Positions 35,634 to 44,117 of a stretch of 64,000 nt of DNA are shown here, piece by piece. The DNA is taken from assembly GCA_031555935.1 (NCBI GenBank), contig JAVBTX010000019.1:124001-188000 (forward strand), given 5' to 3'. The notes beneath the pieces were generated by a model. The model did no database searches and was not told where the DNA came from. It saw nothing but the letters and a program-made list of their open reading frames with translations. A program made the translations under genes and the position numbers. The stretch is from Roseburia_C sp031555935. Lineage in GTDB: Bacteria > Bacillota > Clostridia > Lachnospirales > Lachnospiraceae. How positions within the stretch are numbered: the stretch's first letter is position 1; every line of letters begins with the position of its first letter.

Positions 35634-36839
35634 TTATTTCTGCATGGATGCCACAATCTCCTGACACAATGCATCCAATTGTGCTTCCTGTTCTTGCTTC
35701 AGCGAAGATTTCACCGTCACCATTTGCTCTAACACCTGCATGTCCTTCATTTCTTCTAATTTTGCCCGCATCTGCCGATTTGCTGCTGCTGCCCAAGTGC
35801 CATTTTCCAGAAGTGCCACGGTTCGTTTCTGAACATTCAATGCTTTCATATCATTTAACAGATTTTCCATCACTGGATATAGACCACCGTTATACGTTGG
35901 CGCCGCCAATACCAGATGGCTGCACCTAAATATTTCCGAAATCAGCACCGACACATGCGTATTTGAAATATCATATACCGAAATATTCTTAACGCCTGCA
36001 TCCGCCAGCTTTGCCGCCAATACATTGGCTGCATTTTCGGTATTCCCATACATACTTGCATAGGCAATAACCACCGCCTGATGTTCCGGTTCGTAGGTAC
36101 TCCATTTATTATATTTATCCAGAATATAGCCCAAATCATTCCGCCAAATCGGTCCATGAAGCGGACATATCATCTGAATATCCAGCCCCGCCGCCTTCTT
36201 CAACAGCGCCTGTACTGATTGTCCATATTTCCCCACAATATTCGTATAATAACGTCTAGCATCATCTAGCCAATCCCGTTCAAAATTCATCTCATCATTA
36301 AAAATATTTCCCGGCAACGCACCAAATGAGCCGAACCCATCCGCTGAAAATAAAATCTTCGCCTCACTGTCATAAGTCACCATCGCCTCTGGCCAATGTA
36401 CCATCGGTGCCATCACAAAATGCAAGGTATGTTTCCCCGCACAGAAGGTATCTCCCTCTTTGACTACCAATGTCCGTCCCTCTATCTCAAAATCAAAAAA
36501 CTGTCCCAGCATCTGAAATGTTTTCACATTCCCAATCAACTGCACCTTCGGATATCTCCGCACAATATCCCCAATCAAAGCACAATGATCCGGTTCCATA
36601 TGATTTATCACCAGATAATCCAGTTCTCGCCCTGCCAGCCCATATATCACATTCTCAAAAAATTGCTCCGAAATCGCCTTATCCGCCGTATCCAGCAAAA
36701 CCGTCTTCTCATCCAACAAAAGATAAGCATTATACGAAACTCCGCGCGAAATCGGAAAGATATTCTCAAACAAAGCCAACCGTCTGTCATTCCCCCCAAC
36801 CCACAAAATGTCTTCTGTAATCTTCCTTATACTATGCAT
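35634..36839 (-). CDS. fprA: Flavodiiron protein (FprA-type A flavoprotein)
   Basis: 401 residues from MHSIRKITEDILWVG, with GGAGG eight bases upstream. The N-terminal metallo-beta-lactamase domain has the diiron motif NHMEPDHCALIG (H-x-E-x-D-H) near 80 and MVHWPEAMVTYD near 145; the C-terminal flavodoxin domain begins at AVVIAYASMYGNTENAA near 252 (FMN phosphate loop). Such proteins reduce O2 to water or NO to N2O in anaerobes, fed by rubredoxin or similar donors. A palindrome overlaps its likely promoter. Confidence 0.93.
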   Translation of the reverse strand: MHSIRKITEDILWVGGNDRRLALFENIFPISRGVSYNAYLLLDEKTVLLDTADKAISEQFFENVIYGLAGRELDYLVINHMEPDHCALIGDIVRRYPKVQLIGNVKTFQMLGQFFDFEIEGRTLVVKEGDTFCAGKHTLHFVMAPMVHWPEAMVTYDSEAKILFSADGFGSFGALPGNIFNDEMNFERDWLDDARRYYTNIVGKYGQSVQALLKKAAGLDIQMICPLHGPIWRNDLGYILDKYNKWSTYEPEHQAVVIAYASMYGNTENAANVLAAKLADAGVKNISVYDISNTHVSVLISEIFRCSHLVLAAPTYNGGLYPVMENLLNDMKALNVQKRTVALLENGTWAAAANRQMRAKLEEMKDMQVLEQMVTVKSSLKQEQEAQLDALCQEIVASMQK

Positions 36840-37186
36840 CCTAATAACCTCCAAAATTTTTCTTGTTTTCATATTTTTCTGTTTTCACAATTTTTCTTGT
36901 TTTCCATCTTACCACATCTTAGTAACAATTACTATTTATTATATCTAATTTTGTACTAAAGATATTACATTGATTTTATACTGTATTTTGCTTATATTTT
37001 TTTGCTTTTTATCTTTGTGTATTTGTTTTTTGTTTTTGTCTTTGTTTTAAGCTGCGGCAAACAATATTGAGATTGAGCAACTGCCATCCCGGCGATATGC
37101 CCACCACAATATGTTTCTCCCCCTATAAAAAAACAGGTCCCCCAAGGCAAACCCCACCCCAGAAAACCCATTTTCAATATCATTAA
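36840..37186. other. Intergenic region: fprA promoter, T-rich tract, decayed palindrome
   Basis: Near fprA are duplicated TTTTTCTTGTTTTC units (36856-36905), then a -10-like ATTATA (36938-36943, minus strand TATAAT) with a 15-bp palindrome beside it. From 36985 to 37045 is a T-rich tract like those beside palindrome copies 2 and 3, and 37060-37110 contains GGCAGTTGC-type sequence on the minus strand resembling the arm of those elements. No gene supported. Confidence 0.5.
36920..36934 (-). promoter_or_regulatory. Palindromic candidate operator of fprA
   Basis: TAGTAACAATTACTA, a perfect 6+3+6 inverted repeat, lies between the TATAAT at 36943-36938 and the fprA start, close to the expected transcription start. 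Position and symmetry suggest a repressor site, perhaps for an oxidative-stress regulator; the identity is not known. Confidence 0.5.
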
Positions 37187-39754
37187 CTATTTCCGTCCAC
37201 AACACTGCTTATACTTCGTCCCACTTCCACATGGACATGGGTCATTCGGATACACCTTTGCATTCTCACGCTTTTTCGGTGCATTCTGTGCCGACTCATC
37301 CTTATTCGTTCCAGTTACCTTGGCAACCTGCTCACGCTCAACCTTCTGCTCAATACGGACATGGAACAGCAAACGAACGGTATCTTCCTGAATGTTCGCT
37401 ATCATTGTATCAAACATATCAAATCCGCTCATCTTATATTCTACCAGCGGATCTCTCTGACCATAAGCCTGAAGTCCAATTCCCTGACGTAATTGGTCCA
37501 TATCATCAATATGATCCATCCATTTACGGTCAATCACTTTCAGCAGAATAACACGCTCTAATTCACGCACTGCTTCTGTCTCTGGGAATTCTGCTTCTTT
37601 TTCCTCATACAGCTTCACAGCCTGCTCTTTTAAGCTATGCTTCAACTCCTTGCTGCCCTTAAAGCCCTGAGCCATCTCAGGAGTCACTGGCTTCAACGGA
37701 ATAATCGGGGTCAGCAGTTGATTTAATTCATTAATATCCCACTCTTCATTTGGTGCATCTGGTGAAATACTGGTATCTACCGCTCCCTCAACACGTTCTG
37801 TAATCATCTTGTAGATTACATCACGCATGCTTTCACCATTTAATACACGCAGACGTTCTGCGTAAATAATTTCACGCTGATCGTTCATTACCTGGTCATA
37901 TTCCAGCAAGTTTTTACGAATACCAAAGTTATTTGCCTCAATCTTTGTCTGAGCCTTTTCAATCGCACCAGATAACATCTTATGCTGAATCTGCTCACCC
38001 TCTGGAATGCCCAAGGTGTTAAACATCTCGACTAGCTTTTCCGAACCAAACAGACGCATCAAATCATCTTCCAAGGAAATAAAGAACTGCGATTCACCCG
38101 GGTCACCCTGACGTCCAGAACGACCACGCAACTGGTTATCAATACGTCTCGACTCATGACGTTCCGTACCAATAATCTTTAATCCACCGGCCGCCTTAGC
38201 CTCATCATCCAGCTTAATATCAGTACCACGACCAGCCATATTGGTCGCAATTGTAATGGCTCCGTGAACACCTGCCTGAGCAACAATCTCAGCCTCTAAT
38301 TCATGGAACTTTGCATTCAGGACTTTATGCTGTATCCCACGTTTACCCAACATTTTGCTAATCAATTCCGATGTCTCAATCGTTATTGTACCAACCAATA
38401 CTGGCTGGCCTTTTTGGTAAGCCACTTCAACCTCATCAACAACAGCTTTGAATTTTTCTTTTTTTGTCTTATAAACCGCATCCTGATGATCCTTACGAGC
38501 AATGTCACGATTGGTTGGAATCTCGATAACGTCCATGCCGTAAATATCACGAAACTCTTTTTCCTCTGTCAATGCAGTACCGGTCATACCACATTTCTTT
38601 TCATATTTATTAAAGAAGTTCTGGAACGTAATTGTTGCCAATGTCTTACTTTCGCGTTTCACCTTAACATGTTCTTTTGCCTCAATTGCCTGATGCAGAC
38701 CGTCAGAATAACGACGTCCCGGCATAATACGGCCGGTAAATTCATCTACAATCATAACCTGATCATCACTCACCACATAGTCCTGGTCTCTAAACATCAG
38801 ATTGTGGGCACGCAAAGCGAGAACAATATTATGCTGAATTTCGAGGTTATCCGCATCTGCCAAGTTCTCAATCTGGAAGAAGCTCTCTACCTTATGCACA
38901 CCTTCCAGCGTCAGATTTACCACCTTATCTTTTTCATTTACAATAAAATCGCCATTTTCTTCTTGTTCAAGACCCATGATGGCATCCATTTTAGAAAATT
39001 CCTTAACATCCTCACCACGCTTCATCTGTCTTGCTAAAATATCACAAGCCTCATATAAACGGGTTGATTTTCCACTCTGTCCAGAAATGATAAGCGGTGT
39101 TCTTGCCTCATCGACCAACACGGAGTCAACCTCATCGATAATGGCAAATTGCAAACCACGCTGTACCAGCTGTTCTTTATATATAACCATGTTATCACGC
39201 AGATAATCAAAGCCCAGTTCGTTGTTTGTAACGTAAGTAATATCGCAGGCATATGCCGCCTGACGTTCTTCGCTTTCTAGTGCATTTAAAACTACACCAA
39301 CTGTAAGTCCTAAAAATTGGTGAACCTGACCCATCCACTCAGCATCTCGCTTTGCCAGATAGTCATTAACGGTAACAATATGAACACCTTTTCCTTCCAA
39401 TGCATTTAAATATGCTGGCAAGGTCGATACCAAAGTCTTTCCTTCACCGGTCTTCATTTCAGCGATACGTCCCTGATGCAAGATGACACCACCGATTAAC
39501 TGAACGCGGTAATGCTCCATACCCATTGAACGTCTTGCCGCTTCACGGACAGTCGCATATGCTTCAGGAAGAATATCATCTAATGTTTCTCCTTCCGAGA
39601 GCCGCTTCTTAAACTCTTTTGTCTTATCTCTCAATTGCTCGTCGGACAGTTCCATCATTGCCGGACGATATGATTCAATCTTGTCTACAATCGGATACAC
39701 CCTTTTTAATTCACGCTCGCTGTGGGTGCCAAAGATTTTGTCTATTGCTTTCAT
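37187..39754 (-). CDS. secA: Protein translocase subunit SecA
   Basis: 855 residues from MKAIDKIFGTHSEREL; GGGAG six bases upstream decides this start over an earlier in-frame ATG. Walker A AEMKTGEGKTLVS near 103, DEAD-like IIDEVDSVLVDEART near 206, TNMAGRGTDIKL near 490, GRSGRQGDPGESQFFISLED near 535 and the C-terminal zinc motif CPCGSGTKYKQCC. It is the ATPase that drives Sec-dependent export. Single-gene unit; a T-rich region with no clear strong terminator follows. Confidence 0.98.
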   Translation of the reverse strand: MKAIDKIFGTHSERELKRVYPIVDKIESYRPAMMELSDEQLRDKTKEFKKRLSEGETLDDILPEAYATVREAARRSMGMEHYRVQLIGGVILHQGRIAEMKTGEGKTLVSTLPAYLNALEGKGVHIVTVNDYLAKRDAEWMGQVHQFLGLTVGVVLNALESEERQAAYACDITYVTNNELGFDYLRDNMVIYKEQLVQRGLQFAIIDEVDSVLVDEARTPLIISGQSGKSTRLYEACDILARQMKRGEDVKEFSKMDAIMGLEQEENGDFIVNEKDKVVNLTLEGVHKVESFFQIENLADADNLEIQHNIVLALRAHNLMFRDQDYVVSDDQVMIVDEFTGRIMPGRRYSDGLHQAIEAKEHVKVKRESKTLATITFQNFFNKYEKKCGMTGTALTEEKEFRDIYGMDVIEIPTNRDIARKDHQDAVYKTKKEKFKAVVDEVEVAYQKGQPVLVGTITIETSELISKMLGKRGIQHKVLNAKFHELEAEIVAQAGVHGAITIATNMAGRGTDIKLDDEAKAAGGLKIIGTERHESRRIDNQLRGRSGRQGDPGESQFFISLEDDLMRLFGSEKLVEMFNTLGIPEGEQIQHKMLSGAIEKAQTKIEANNFGIRKNLLEYDQVMNDQREIIYAERLRVLNGESMRDVIYKMITERVEGAVDTSISPDAPNEEWDINELNQLLTPIIPLKPVTPEMAQGFKGSKELKHSLKEQAVKLYEEKEAEFPETEAVRELERVILLKVIDRKWMDHIDDMDQLRQGIGLQAYGQRDPLVEYKMSGFDMFDTMIANIQEDTVRLLFHVRIEQKVEREQVAKVTGTNKDESAQNAPKKRENAKVYPNDPCPCGSGTKYKQCCGRK

Positions 39755-39879
39755 ATAATACTCCCTATCCATTATTTTGTTTACGCAACTAAACAATATT
39801 GTACCACTAACAAGCCATCGAAACAATACGCAATCTAATGAACGAATTATGAATTTTTTATTAAATGAAAAAAGTGTCT

Positions 39880-39908
39880 TTGCCATTTACCTTGGTCTTT
39901 GATATAAT
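39880..39908 (+). promoter_or_regulatory. Sigma-A promoter of the TSCPD gene
   Basis: TTGCCA (39880-39885), 17-base spacer, TATAAT (39903-39908), followed by AAAGGAG six bases before the 39938 ATG. The leader is only about 23 bases. Confidence 0.82.
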
Positions 39909-39937
39909 TTTTATAAATTTACAAAAAGGAGTTTTTT

Positions 39938-40198
39938 ATGACCTACTCTTATAAAACATTTGGGACTTGTTCCAGCCGTATTGATTTAGAGCTGGAAGGC
40001 AATATTGTCAAGCATGTTTCCTTCACTGGCGGTTGCAGCGGCAATTTGCAAGCCGTATCTAAACTTGTGGAGGGATATACCGTTGAGCAGATTGAAAAAA
40101 TATTAGGCGGCATTTCCTGCAGCGGACGTCAAACCTCTTGCGGTGACCAGCTAGCCAAAGCCTGCCGGGCTGCTTTTGAAGCAGAACAATCTCGCTAG
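39938..40198 (+). CDS. TSCPD-domain protein (TIGR03905-like)
   Basis: 86 residues. The first half has FGTCSSRIDLELEG and VSFTGGCSGNLQAVSKLVEG, the second ILGGISCSGRQTSCGDQLAKA; the cysteine pattern and GGCxGN match the small TSCPD family related to the C-terminal part of ribonucleotide reductases. Function is not established; metal or nucleotide binding is likely. Monocistronic, with its own promoter and terminator. Confidence 0.88.
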   Translation: MTYSYKTFGTCSSRIDLELEGNIVKHVSFTGGCSGNLQAVSKLVEGYTVEQIEKILGGISCSGRQTSCGDQLAKACRAAFEAEQSR

Positions 40199-40213
40199 AT
40201 TCCACTACTTTTT

Positions 40214-40243
40214 AAGAATCTCGTAAATGGGATTCTTTTTTTT
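40214..40243 (+). terminator. TSCPD gene terminator
   Basis: AAGAATC (40214-40220) pairs with GATTCTT (40231-40237), extended by TC/GG, followed by a T8 run. Fifteen bases after the stop codon. Confidence 0.9.
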
Positions 40244-40332
40244 GAACATTTTTAATTATTCTGAATATTTGCACTATTCACCACATTGTTTTTGTTTATT
40301 TGTGAATATTTTGTGAATTAACTATTTTATGC

Positions 40333-40361
40333 TTGACTTCTTTCTTTTTGTTAGATATAAT
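40333..40361 (+). promoter_or_regulatory. Strong promoter of the noncoding unit
   Basis: TTGACT (40333-40338), 17-base spacer, TATAAT (40356-40361). Two direct repeats TTTGTGAATA (40299-40308) and TTTGTGAATT (40310-40319), 11 bases apart, lie just upstream, and an inverted TATTCAC is at 40275-40281, suggesting a regulator site. Transcription would start near 40368. Confidence 0.88.
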
Positions 40362-40367
40362 CAACTT

Positions 40368-40990
40368 AACAACAAAGAGAGAGAACAATAAAAAAGAGAA
40401 AAGAGGGTGATTCCACCAAAAACGTAAACCAGATTTCATAATTTAAGAAAGAGAGGTACAGACCACCAGAAACATAAGATAATACATTCAAAGTTTAAGC
40501 AAAGGATGAAAAAAGTAATAACAAATCACGAAGAACGAAAGTTTTTTGATAAGAGTCTAAATCGGACTCAAGCAATAAAATAAATGATGTATTAGTAAGA
40601 ATTCAGTAAAGGAAGGTATAGGCCGTTGGATACTTAATTTAAGATTTATAAACAGTAAAAAGATTTACAGTTCCGTAAAGAACAGTAACCGAAAGATATC
40701 AAATTCGGTTCGGGAGTTCAGAACTGGGTAGAAACCATGAGGTAGAAAAAAAATAAAATTTCGGATGGAGGATCAGATTAGAACCTGAGATATGATTCCA
40801 GTCCAAAAGAACTCATAGGAGAACAAAGATTCAGGAGGAAGAATTCACGGACAGAAGATGAAATAAATAAAGGAAGGTACAGTCCCATGGACAGTATAGT
40901 TTGAAGGGCATCATTCAAGAAATAATCTGAATGATGCCCTTACACATGCATTTTGTGTAAGTTTTACACATGCATTTCGTGTAAGTTTTA
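40368..40990 (+). ncRNA. Candidate large purine-rich noncoding RNA
   Basis: Between the strong promoter and a perfect 12-bp hairpin (GGGCATCATTCA 40906-40917 / TGAATGATGCCC 40928-40939) lie about 540 bases with no reading frame of useful length, strongly A/G-rich and C-poor on the plus strand. Four degenerate copies of a G-rich motif around GGTACAG-n-CC occur at 40403-40423, 40451-40478, 40611-40638 and 40872-40899. Local hairpins include GGTG-ATTC-CACC (40406-40417), GAGTC/GACTC (40553-40569), AACCGAA/TTCGGTT (40687-40710) and GTCC-CAT-GGAC (40882-40892). The 3' end may lie at the 12-bp hairpin or at one of two following 24-base palindromic repeats that end in TTTTA. I recognise no known RNA family; large clostridial RNAs such as ROOL should be excluded by a model search. 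Confidence 0.72.
40940..40988. repeat. Tandem pair of 24-bp palindromic repeats
   Basis: Units at 40940-40963 and 40964-40987 are identical except one base (TTACACATGCATTTTGTGTA versus TTACACATGCATTTCGTGTA). Each can fold as TTACAC/GTGTAA and is followed by TTTTA, so they may be back-up terminators for the noncoding RNA and lie just behind the convergent TetR stop codon. Confidence 0.8.
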
Positions 40991-40991
40991 C

Positions 40992-41504
40992 TCATACCAA
41001 TAACTTCCCTATAATACCAATTGTTAATGCGTCGCCATAACTTCGATTTTCGTAAAAAGCATAATAAGATCCATAGATGCTGTAACTCAGAAGAATATTC
41101 TTTTGCGGATCGTCCCGATACTGGGGATACTTTTCAAATGCAAGCTCTTTGATGGTGTGCTCTATCTTTTGAACCAGACAGTTCTGGCGGGTTCCTGAAA
41201 AAAGTGTCTGAATCAAAGCATTTTTTGCCACATAGCCGATATAAAGCTCTTTGATAAATGCCTCTGGATTGTCAAAGACATACTCTGGGTGTTCTAATGT
41301 ATCCATTATAGATGTCACCACCTCTGTCTCCAGCTGCTCTGACAAATCATAGATATCATGGTAATGGGCATAAAAAGTTGACTTATTAATCTCTGAGCGC
41401 TCACACAATTCTTTTACTGTTATTCGTTCAATTTCCTTTTTGGCCCGTATCTCAATAAATGCATTAATGATGCTTCTTTTCGTTTTTTCTACACGTATGT
41501 CCAT
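40992..41504 (-). CDS. TetR/AcrR family regulator
   Basis: 170 residues; GGGAG seven bases before ATG. N-terminal HTH: TKRSIINAFIEIRAKKEIERITVKELCERSEINKSTFYAHYHDIYDL (parts: ITVKELCERSEI, NKSTFYAHYHDIYDL). The C-terminal half resembles DhaS-type TetR_C proteins (AFYENRSYGDALTIGIIGK). It is divergent from glgB with a 142-base gap, so it may control glgB, itself or an efflux function elsewhere. Ligand unknown. Confidence 0.88.
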   Translation of the reverse strand: MDIRVEKTKRSIINAFIEIRAKKEIERITVKELCERSEINKSTFYAHYHDIYDLSEQLETEVVTSIMDTLEHPEYVFDNPEAFIKELYIGYVAKNALIQTLFSGTRQNCLVQKIEHTIKELAFEKYPQYRDDPQKNILLSYSIYGSYYAFYENRSYGDALTIGIIGKLLV

Positions 41505-41646
41505 CCTATTTCTCCCGACATTTTTCCATTTTAGTTGTTTATCCGACCTTTTTTGAGTTTTGCTGGTATCTTTTTATCCGCAATCCTCTTACAATTGATT
41601 ATAGAAAGAAAAACAACTAGTGTCTAGATTAAAAATGGAGATTACA

Positions 41647-43473
41647 ATGGATTATTATAATTTTTATACGGGAAATGAATTTGCGGCATATCAACATCTG
41701 GGTGCCCACTGTTCTGACAACGGAACTACTTTTCGCACCTTTGCGCCAGCGGCTACCAAAATTGCTGTGATTGGTGATTTTAATGACTGGATGGAAACCC
41801 CAATGGAGCAAATATACGACAGAAACTTCTGGGAATGTACGATTCCAAATGCGTCTGCTGGGATGCGGTACAAATATCGGATTTACAAAAAAGATGGCAG
41901 CTTTATTGACCATGCAGACCCATATGCGTTCTTTTCTGGATGTCGGCCAAAGACCGAATCTATTATTTGCAATCTGTCTGACTTTGAATTTCAGGATGAG
42001 AACTGGATGCAGGCAAGAACTGCCAACCGGCAGCACCCTATTAACATTTATGAAATGCATTTTGGTTCCTGGAAACAAAAATCCGATACTGCCGATAACT
42101 GGTATTCCTATCGCGAAATGGCCGACCTGCTTATCCCATACCTAAAGGAATTTGGTTATAACTATCTGGAGATTATGCCACTAAATGAATATCCTTGTGA
42201 TGAATCCTGGGGCTACCAGGCTACCGGCTTTTTCAGTCCCACCTCCCGTTATGGGGAGCCGGACGAACTGCGATACCTGATTGACCAATGCCATCAAAAT
42301 GAGATTGGGGTTATTCTTGATTTTGTTCCAGTTCATTTTGCCGTAAATGATTACGCGCTGTGGAATTATGATGGTACTGCGCTCTACGAATATCCGCACG
42401 TTGATGTGGGACAAAACGAGTGGGGTAGCTGTAATTTTATGCACTCCCGAGGCGAAGTCCGCAGTTTCCTACAATCGTCGGCTTACTTCTGGCTGAATGA
42501 ATTTCATTTTGACGGGCTGCGAATGGACGCTATCAGTAATTTGATTTACTGGCAGGGTGACCCGAAGCGTGGCGAAAACAGAGCCGCCATTCAATTTATT
42601 CAAAATATGAACCGGGGGATTAAAGAACGCATTCCAAGTGCGTTGCTTTTTGCCGAAGACTCCACCACTTATGCTGGTGTAACGAGACCGGTCTATGAAA
42701 ATGGCTTGGGCTTTGACTATAAATGGTGTCTGGGTTGGATGCATGATACACTCTCCTATTTCCAATTGATGCCGAGCCAAAGAACCGAGGCTTACCATAA
42801 GCTTACTTTTTCCATGAACTATTTTCATCAGGAACACTATTTGCTGCCGCTCTCCCATGACGAGGTCGTTCATGGCAAAGCTACGATTGTTCAAAAAATG
42901 AACGGCGATTATGAGGATAAATTCCCACAGGCACGGGCGATGTATTTGTATATGTATGCCCATCCAGGTGCGAAATTGAATTTTATGGGAAATGAGTTTG
43001 GGCAGCTTCGCGAATGGGATGAACAAAGGGAACAGGATTGGCTTCTGCTGTCCTATCCAATTCACGATGCATTCCATCGCTTTATCCGCGATTTGAATCA
43101 TTGTTATTTAGATTATCCAGCACTTTCCAAGATGGATTATCAACCAGAAGGATTTGCATGGGTTTCTTGCCAGCAGGACAATTGCTGTGTTTATGCATTT
43201 GAACGAAAATGTGATACCCAGAGGATTTTGGCCATTTTCAATCTCTCCGACCAGCCGCAGGAATTTTCACTTTCCGCCGAACAACGCGAGGACGACTCGA
43301 TGGGAGCATCAAAATTCACATTGCTGATTGCTAGCGATATGGAATGCTATGGCGGCGAGAAAATATATACCGAATCAGAGCAGAGCTTCCAGGCTGCGGC
43401 AACTACGCTTTCACTTGGCGCATTTTCTGGTAGATATTATTTAGTTGAAACGTGCGCCGCCGGGCGCATATAG
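41647..43473 (+). CDS. glgB: 1,4-alpha-glucan branching enzyme-like GH13
   Basis: 608 residues from MDYYNFYTGNEFAAYQHLG; GGAG six bases upstream of this ATG. CBM48 region (DNGTTFRTFAPAATKIAVIGDFNDW, in parts TFRTFAPAA, GDFNDW) precedes the GH13 barrel: ILDFVPVHFA, FDGLRMDAISNLIY (nucleophile Asp), LFAEDST (acid Glu) and LPLSHDEVVHGK. It introduces alpha-1,6 branches in glycogen. No other glycogen genes are next to it, so it may be one of two branching enzymes or act on another alpha-glucan. Confidence 0.92.
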   Translation: MDYYNFYTGNEFAAYQHLGAHCSDNGTTFRTFAPAATKIAVIGDFNDWMETPMEQIYDRNFWECTIPNASAGMRYKYRIYKKDGSFIDHADPYAFFSGCRPKTESIICNLSDFEFQDENWMQARTANRQHPINIYEMHFGSWKQKSDTADNWYSYREMADLLIPYLKEFGYNYLEIMPLNEYPCDESWGYQATGFFSPTSRYGEPDELRYLIDQCHQNEIGVILDFVPVHFAVNDYALWNYDGTALYEYPHVDVGQNEWGSCNFMHSRGEVRSFLQSSAYFWLNEFHFDGLRMDAISNLIYWQGDPKRGENRAAIQFIQNMNRGIKERIPSALLFAEDSTTYAGVTRPVYENGLGFDYKWCLGWMHDTLSYFQLMPSQRTEAYHKLTFSMNYFHQEHYLLPLSHDEVVHGKATIVQKMNGDYEDKFPQARAMYLYMYAHPGAKLNFMGNEFGQLREWDEQREQDWLLLSYPIHDAFHRFIRDLNHCYLDYPALSKMDYQPEGFAWVSCQQDNCCVYAFERKCDTQRILAIFNLSDQPQEFSLSAEQREDDSMGASKFTLLIASDMECYGGEKIYTESEQSFQAAATTLSLGAFSGRYYLVETCAAGRI

Positions 43474-43477
43474 TTAG

Positions 43478-43513
43478 AAATGGGAATCACAGATATGTCT
43501 GTGATTCCCATTT
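43478..43513. terminator. Bidirectional terminator between glgB and the lipoprotein gene
   Basis: Perfect 16-bp stem AAATGGGAATCACAGA (43478-43493) / TCTGTGATTCCCATTT (43498-43513), loop TATG, T-rich on the plus side. It serves two convergent genes. Confidence 0.92.
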
Positions 43514-43535
43514 TTATTAATAACAAGTATACCTA

Positions 43536-44117
43536 CTATGATTTATTTCCCCTTGGCATACCACCAAATCCCATTCCACCAGCAGAAATCGATACTACCT
43601 TATCACCGTTCATTACTACGGTCACAATATCTTCTTCGGCCAAATCTGATACGCTGCCTTCGGTATTATCTTTTCCACTTCTTACTGTTATGACAGTCTC
43701 TTTATCCACTGTAATCGTCTGTTCATCACCCGTCAGGGTTAATCCGCCCATCATGCCTCCACCTTGCGGCATTCCACTTGGTGCCTCACCTTCAGGCATT
43801 TCTGGTCGTTCACCTTCTGTCCGCTGCGGCATCTCGGTAGAGCCGTCTGGCATCTGTGGCATTTCCATTTCAGTGGAACCTTCCGGCATCTGTGGCATTT
43901 CCATTTCAGTGGAACCTTCTGGCATCTGCGGCATCTCGGCCAACGCAATCGTTACACTATCTCCATTGATACTACTTATCTGACCAAACATAGTTGATTC
44001 CTGACCATTGGCAGTATCGCTTGTTTCTTTTGTATTGTTGTCACCACATCCAGTAAATATCAGACTTGCAGCCAATGCTATTGAACATAGTAATACAATC
44101 ATTTTTTTTCGTTTCAT
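43536..44117 (-). CDS. Repeat-containing lipoprotein, unknown
   Basis: 193 residues; TAGGAGGG upstream. Signal peptide with lipobox LIFTGC. After a short linker come about three 12-residue repeats MPQMPEGSTEME and degenerate PERP/MPEG variants (residues about 60-115), then a Met/Gly-rich patch (MPQGGGMMGG) and a small beta domain (TVDKETVITVRSG, EEDIVTVVMNGDKVVSISAG). The repeats are encoded by near-identical 36-base units (about 43845-43930). Met-rich repeats may bind Cu or other soft metals, but this is only a hint. Similar lipoproteins occur in Clostridia without known function. Confidence 0.8.
   Translation of the reverse strand: MKRKKMIVLLCSIALAASLIFTGCGDNNTKETSDTANGQESTMFGQISSINGDSVTIALAEMPQMPEGSTEMEMPQMPEGSTEMEMPQMPDGSTEMPQRTEGERPEMPEGEAPSGMPQGGGMMGGLTLTGDEQTITVDKETVITVRSGKDNTEGSVSDLAEEDIVTVVMNGDKVVSISAGGMGFGGMPRGNKS

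Noticed and set aside
36992..37183. Sixty-three-codon frame behind secA with a lysine-rich end
   Set aside because: It covers a T-rich tract and a probable decayed palindrome; no ribosome site.
38303..39037. Long open frame of 244 codons on the plus strand
   Set aside because: Completely antisense to conserved secA coding sequence with no ribosome site; a codon-usage shadow.
40368..40905. Noncoding RNA as a CsrA (GGA) sponge
   Set aside because: About 13 GGA triplets occur, close to what the A/G-rich composition predicts, and few lie in clear hairpin loops, so the idea is not supported by count alone.
40940..40988. CRISPR-like repeats
   Set aside because: Only two directly adjacent units with no spacer; no cas genes.
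43751..43997. Frames in the repeat area of the lipoprotein gene
   Set aside because: Arise from the 36-base tandem repeats read in other frames; the lipoprotein frame has signal peptide and ribosome site.
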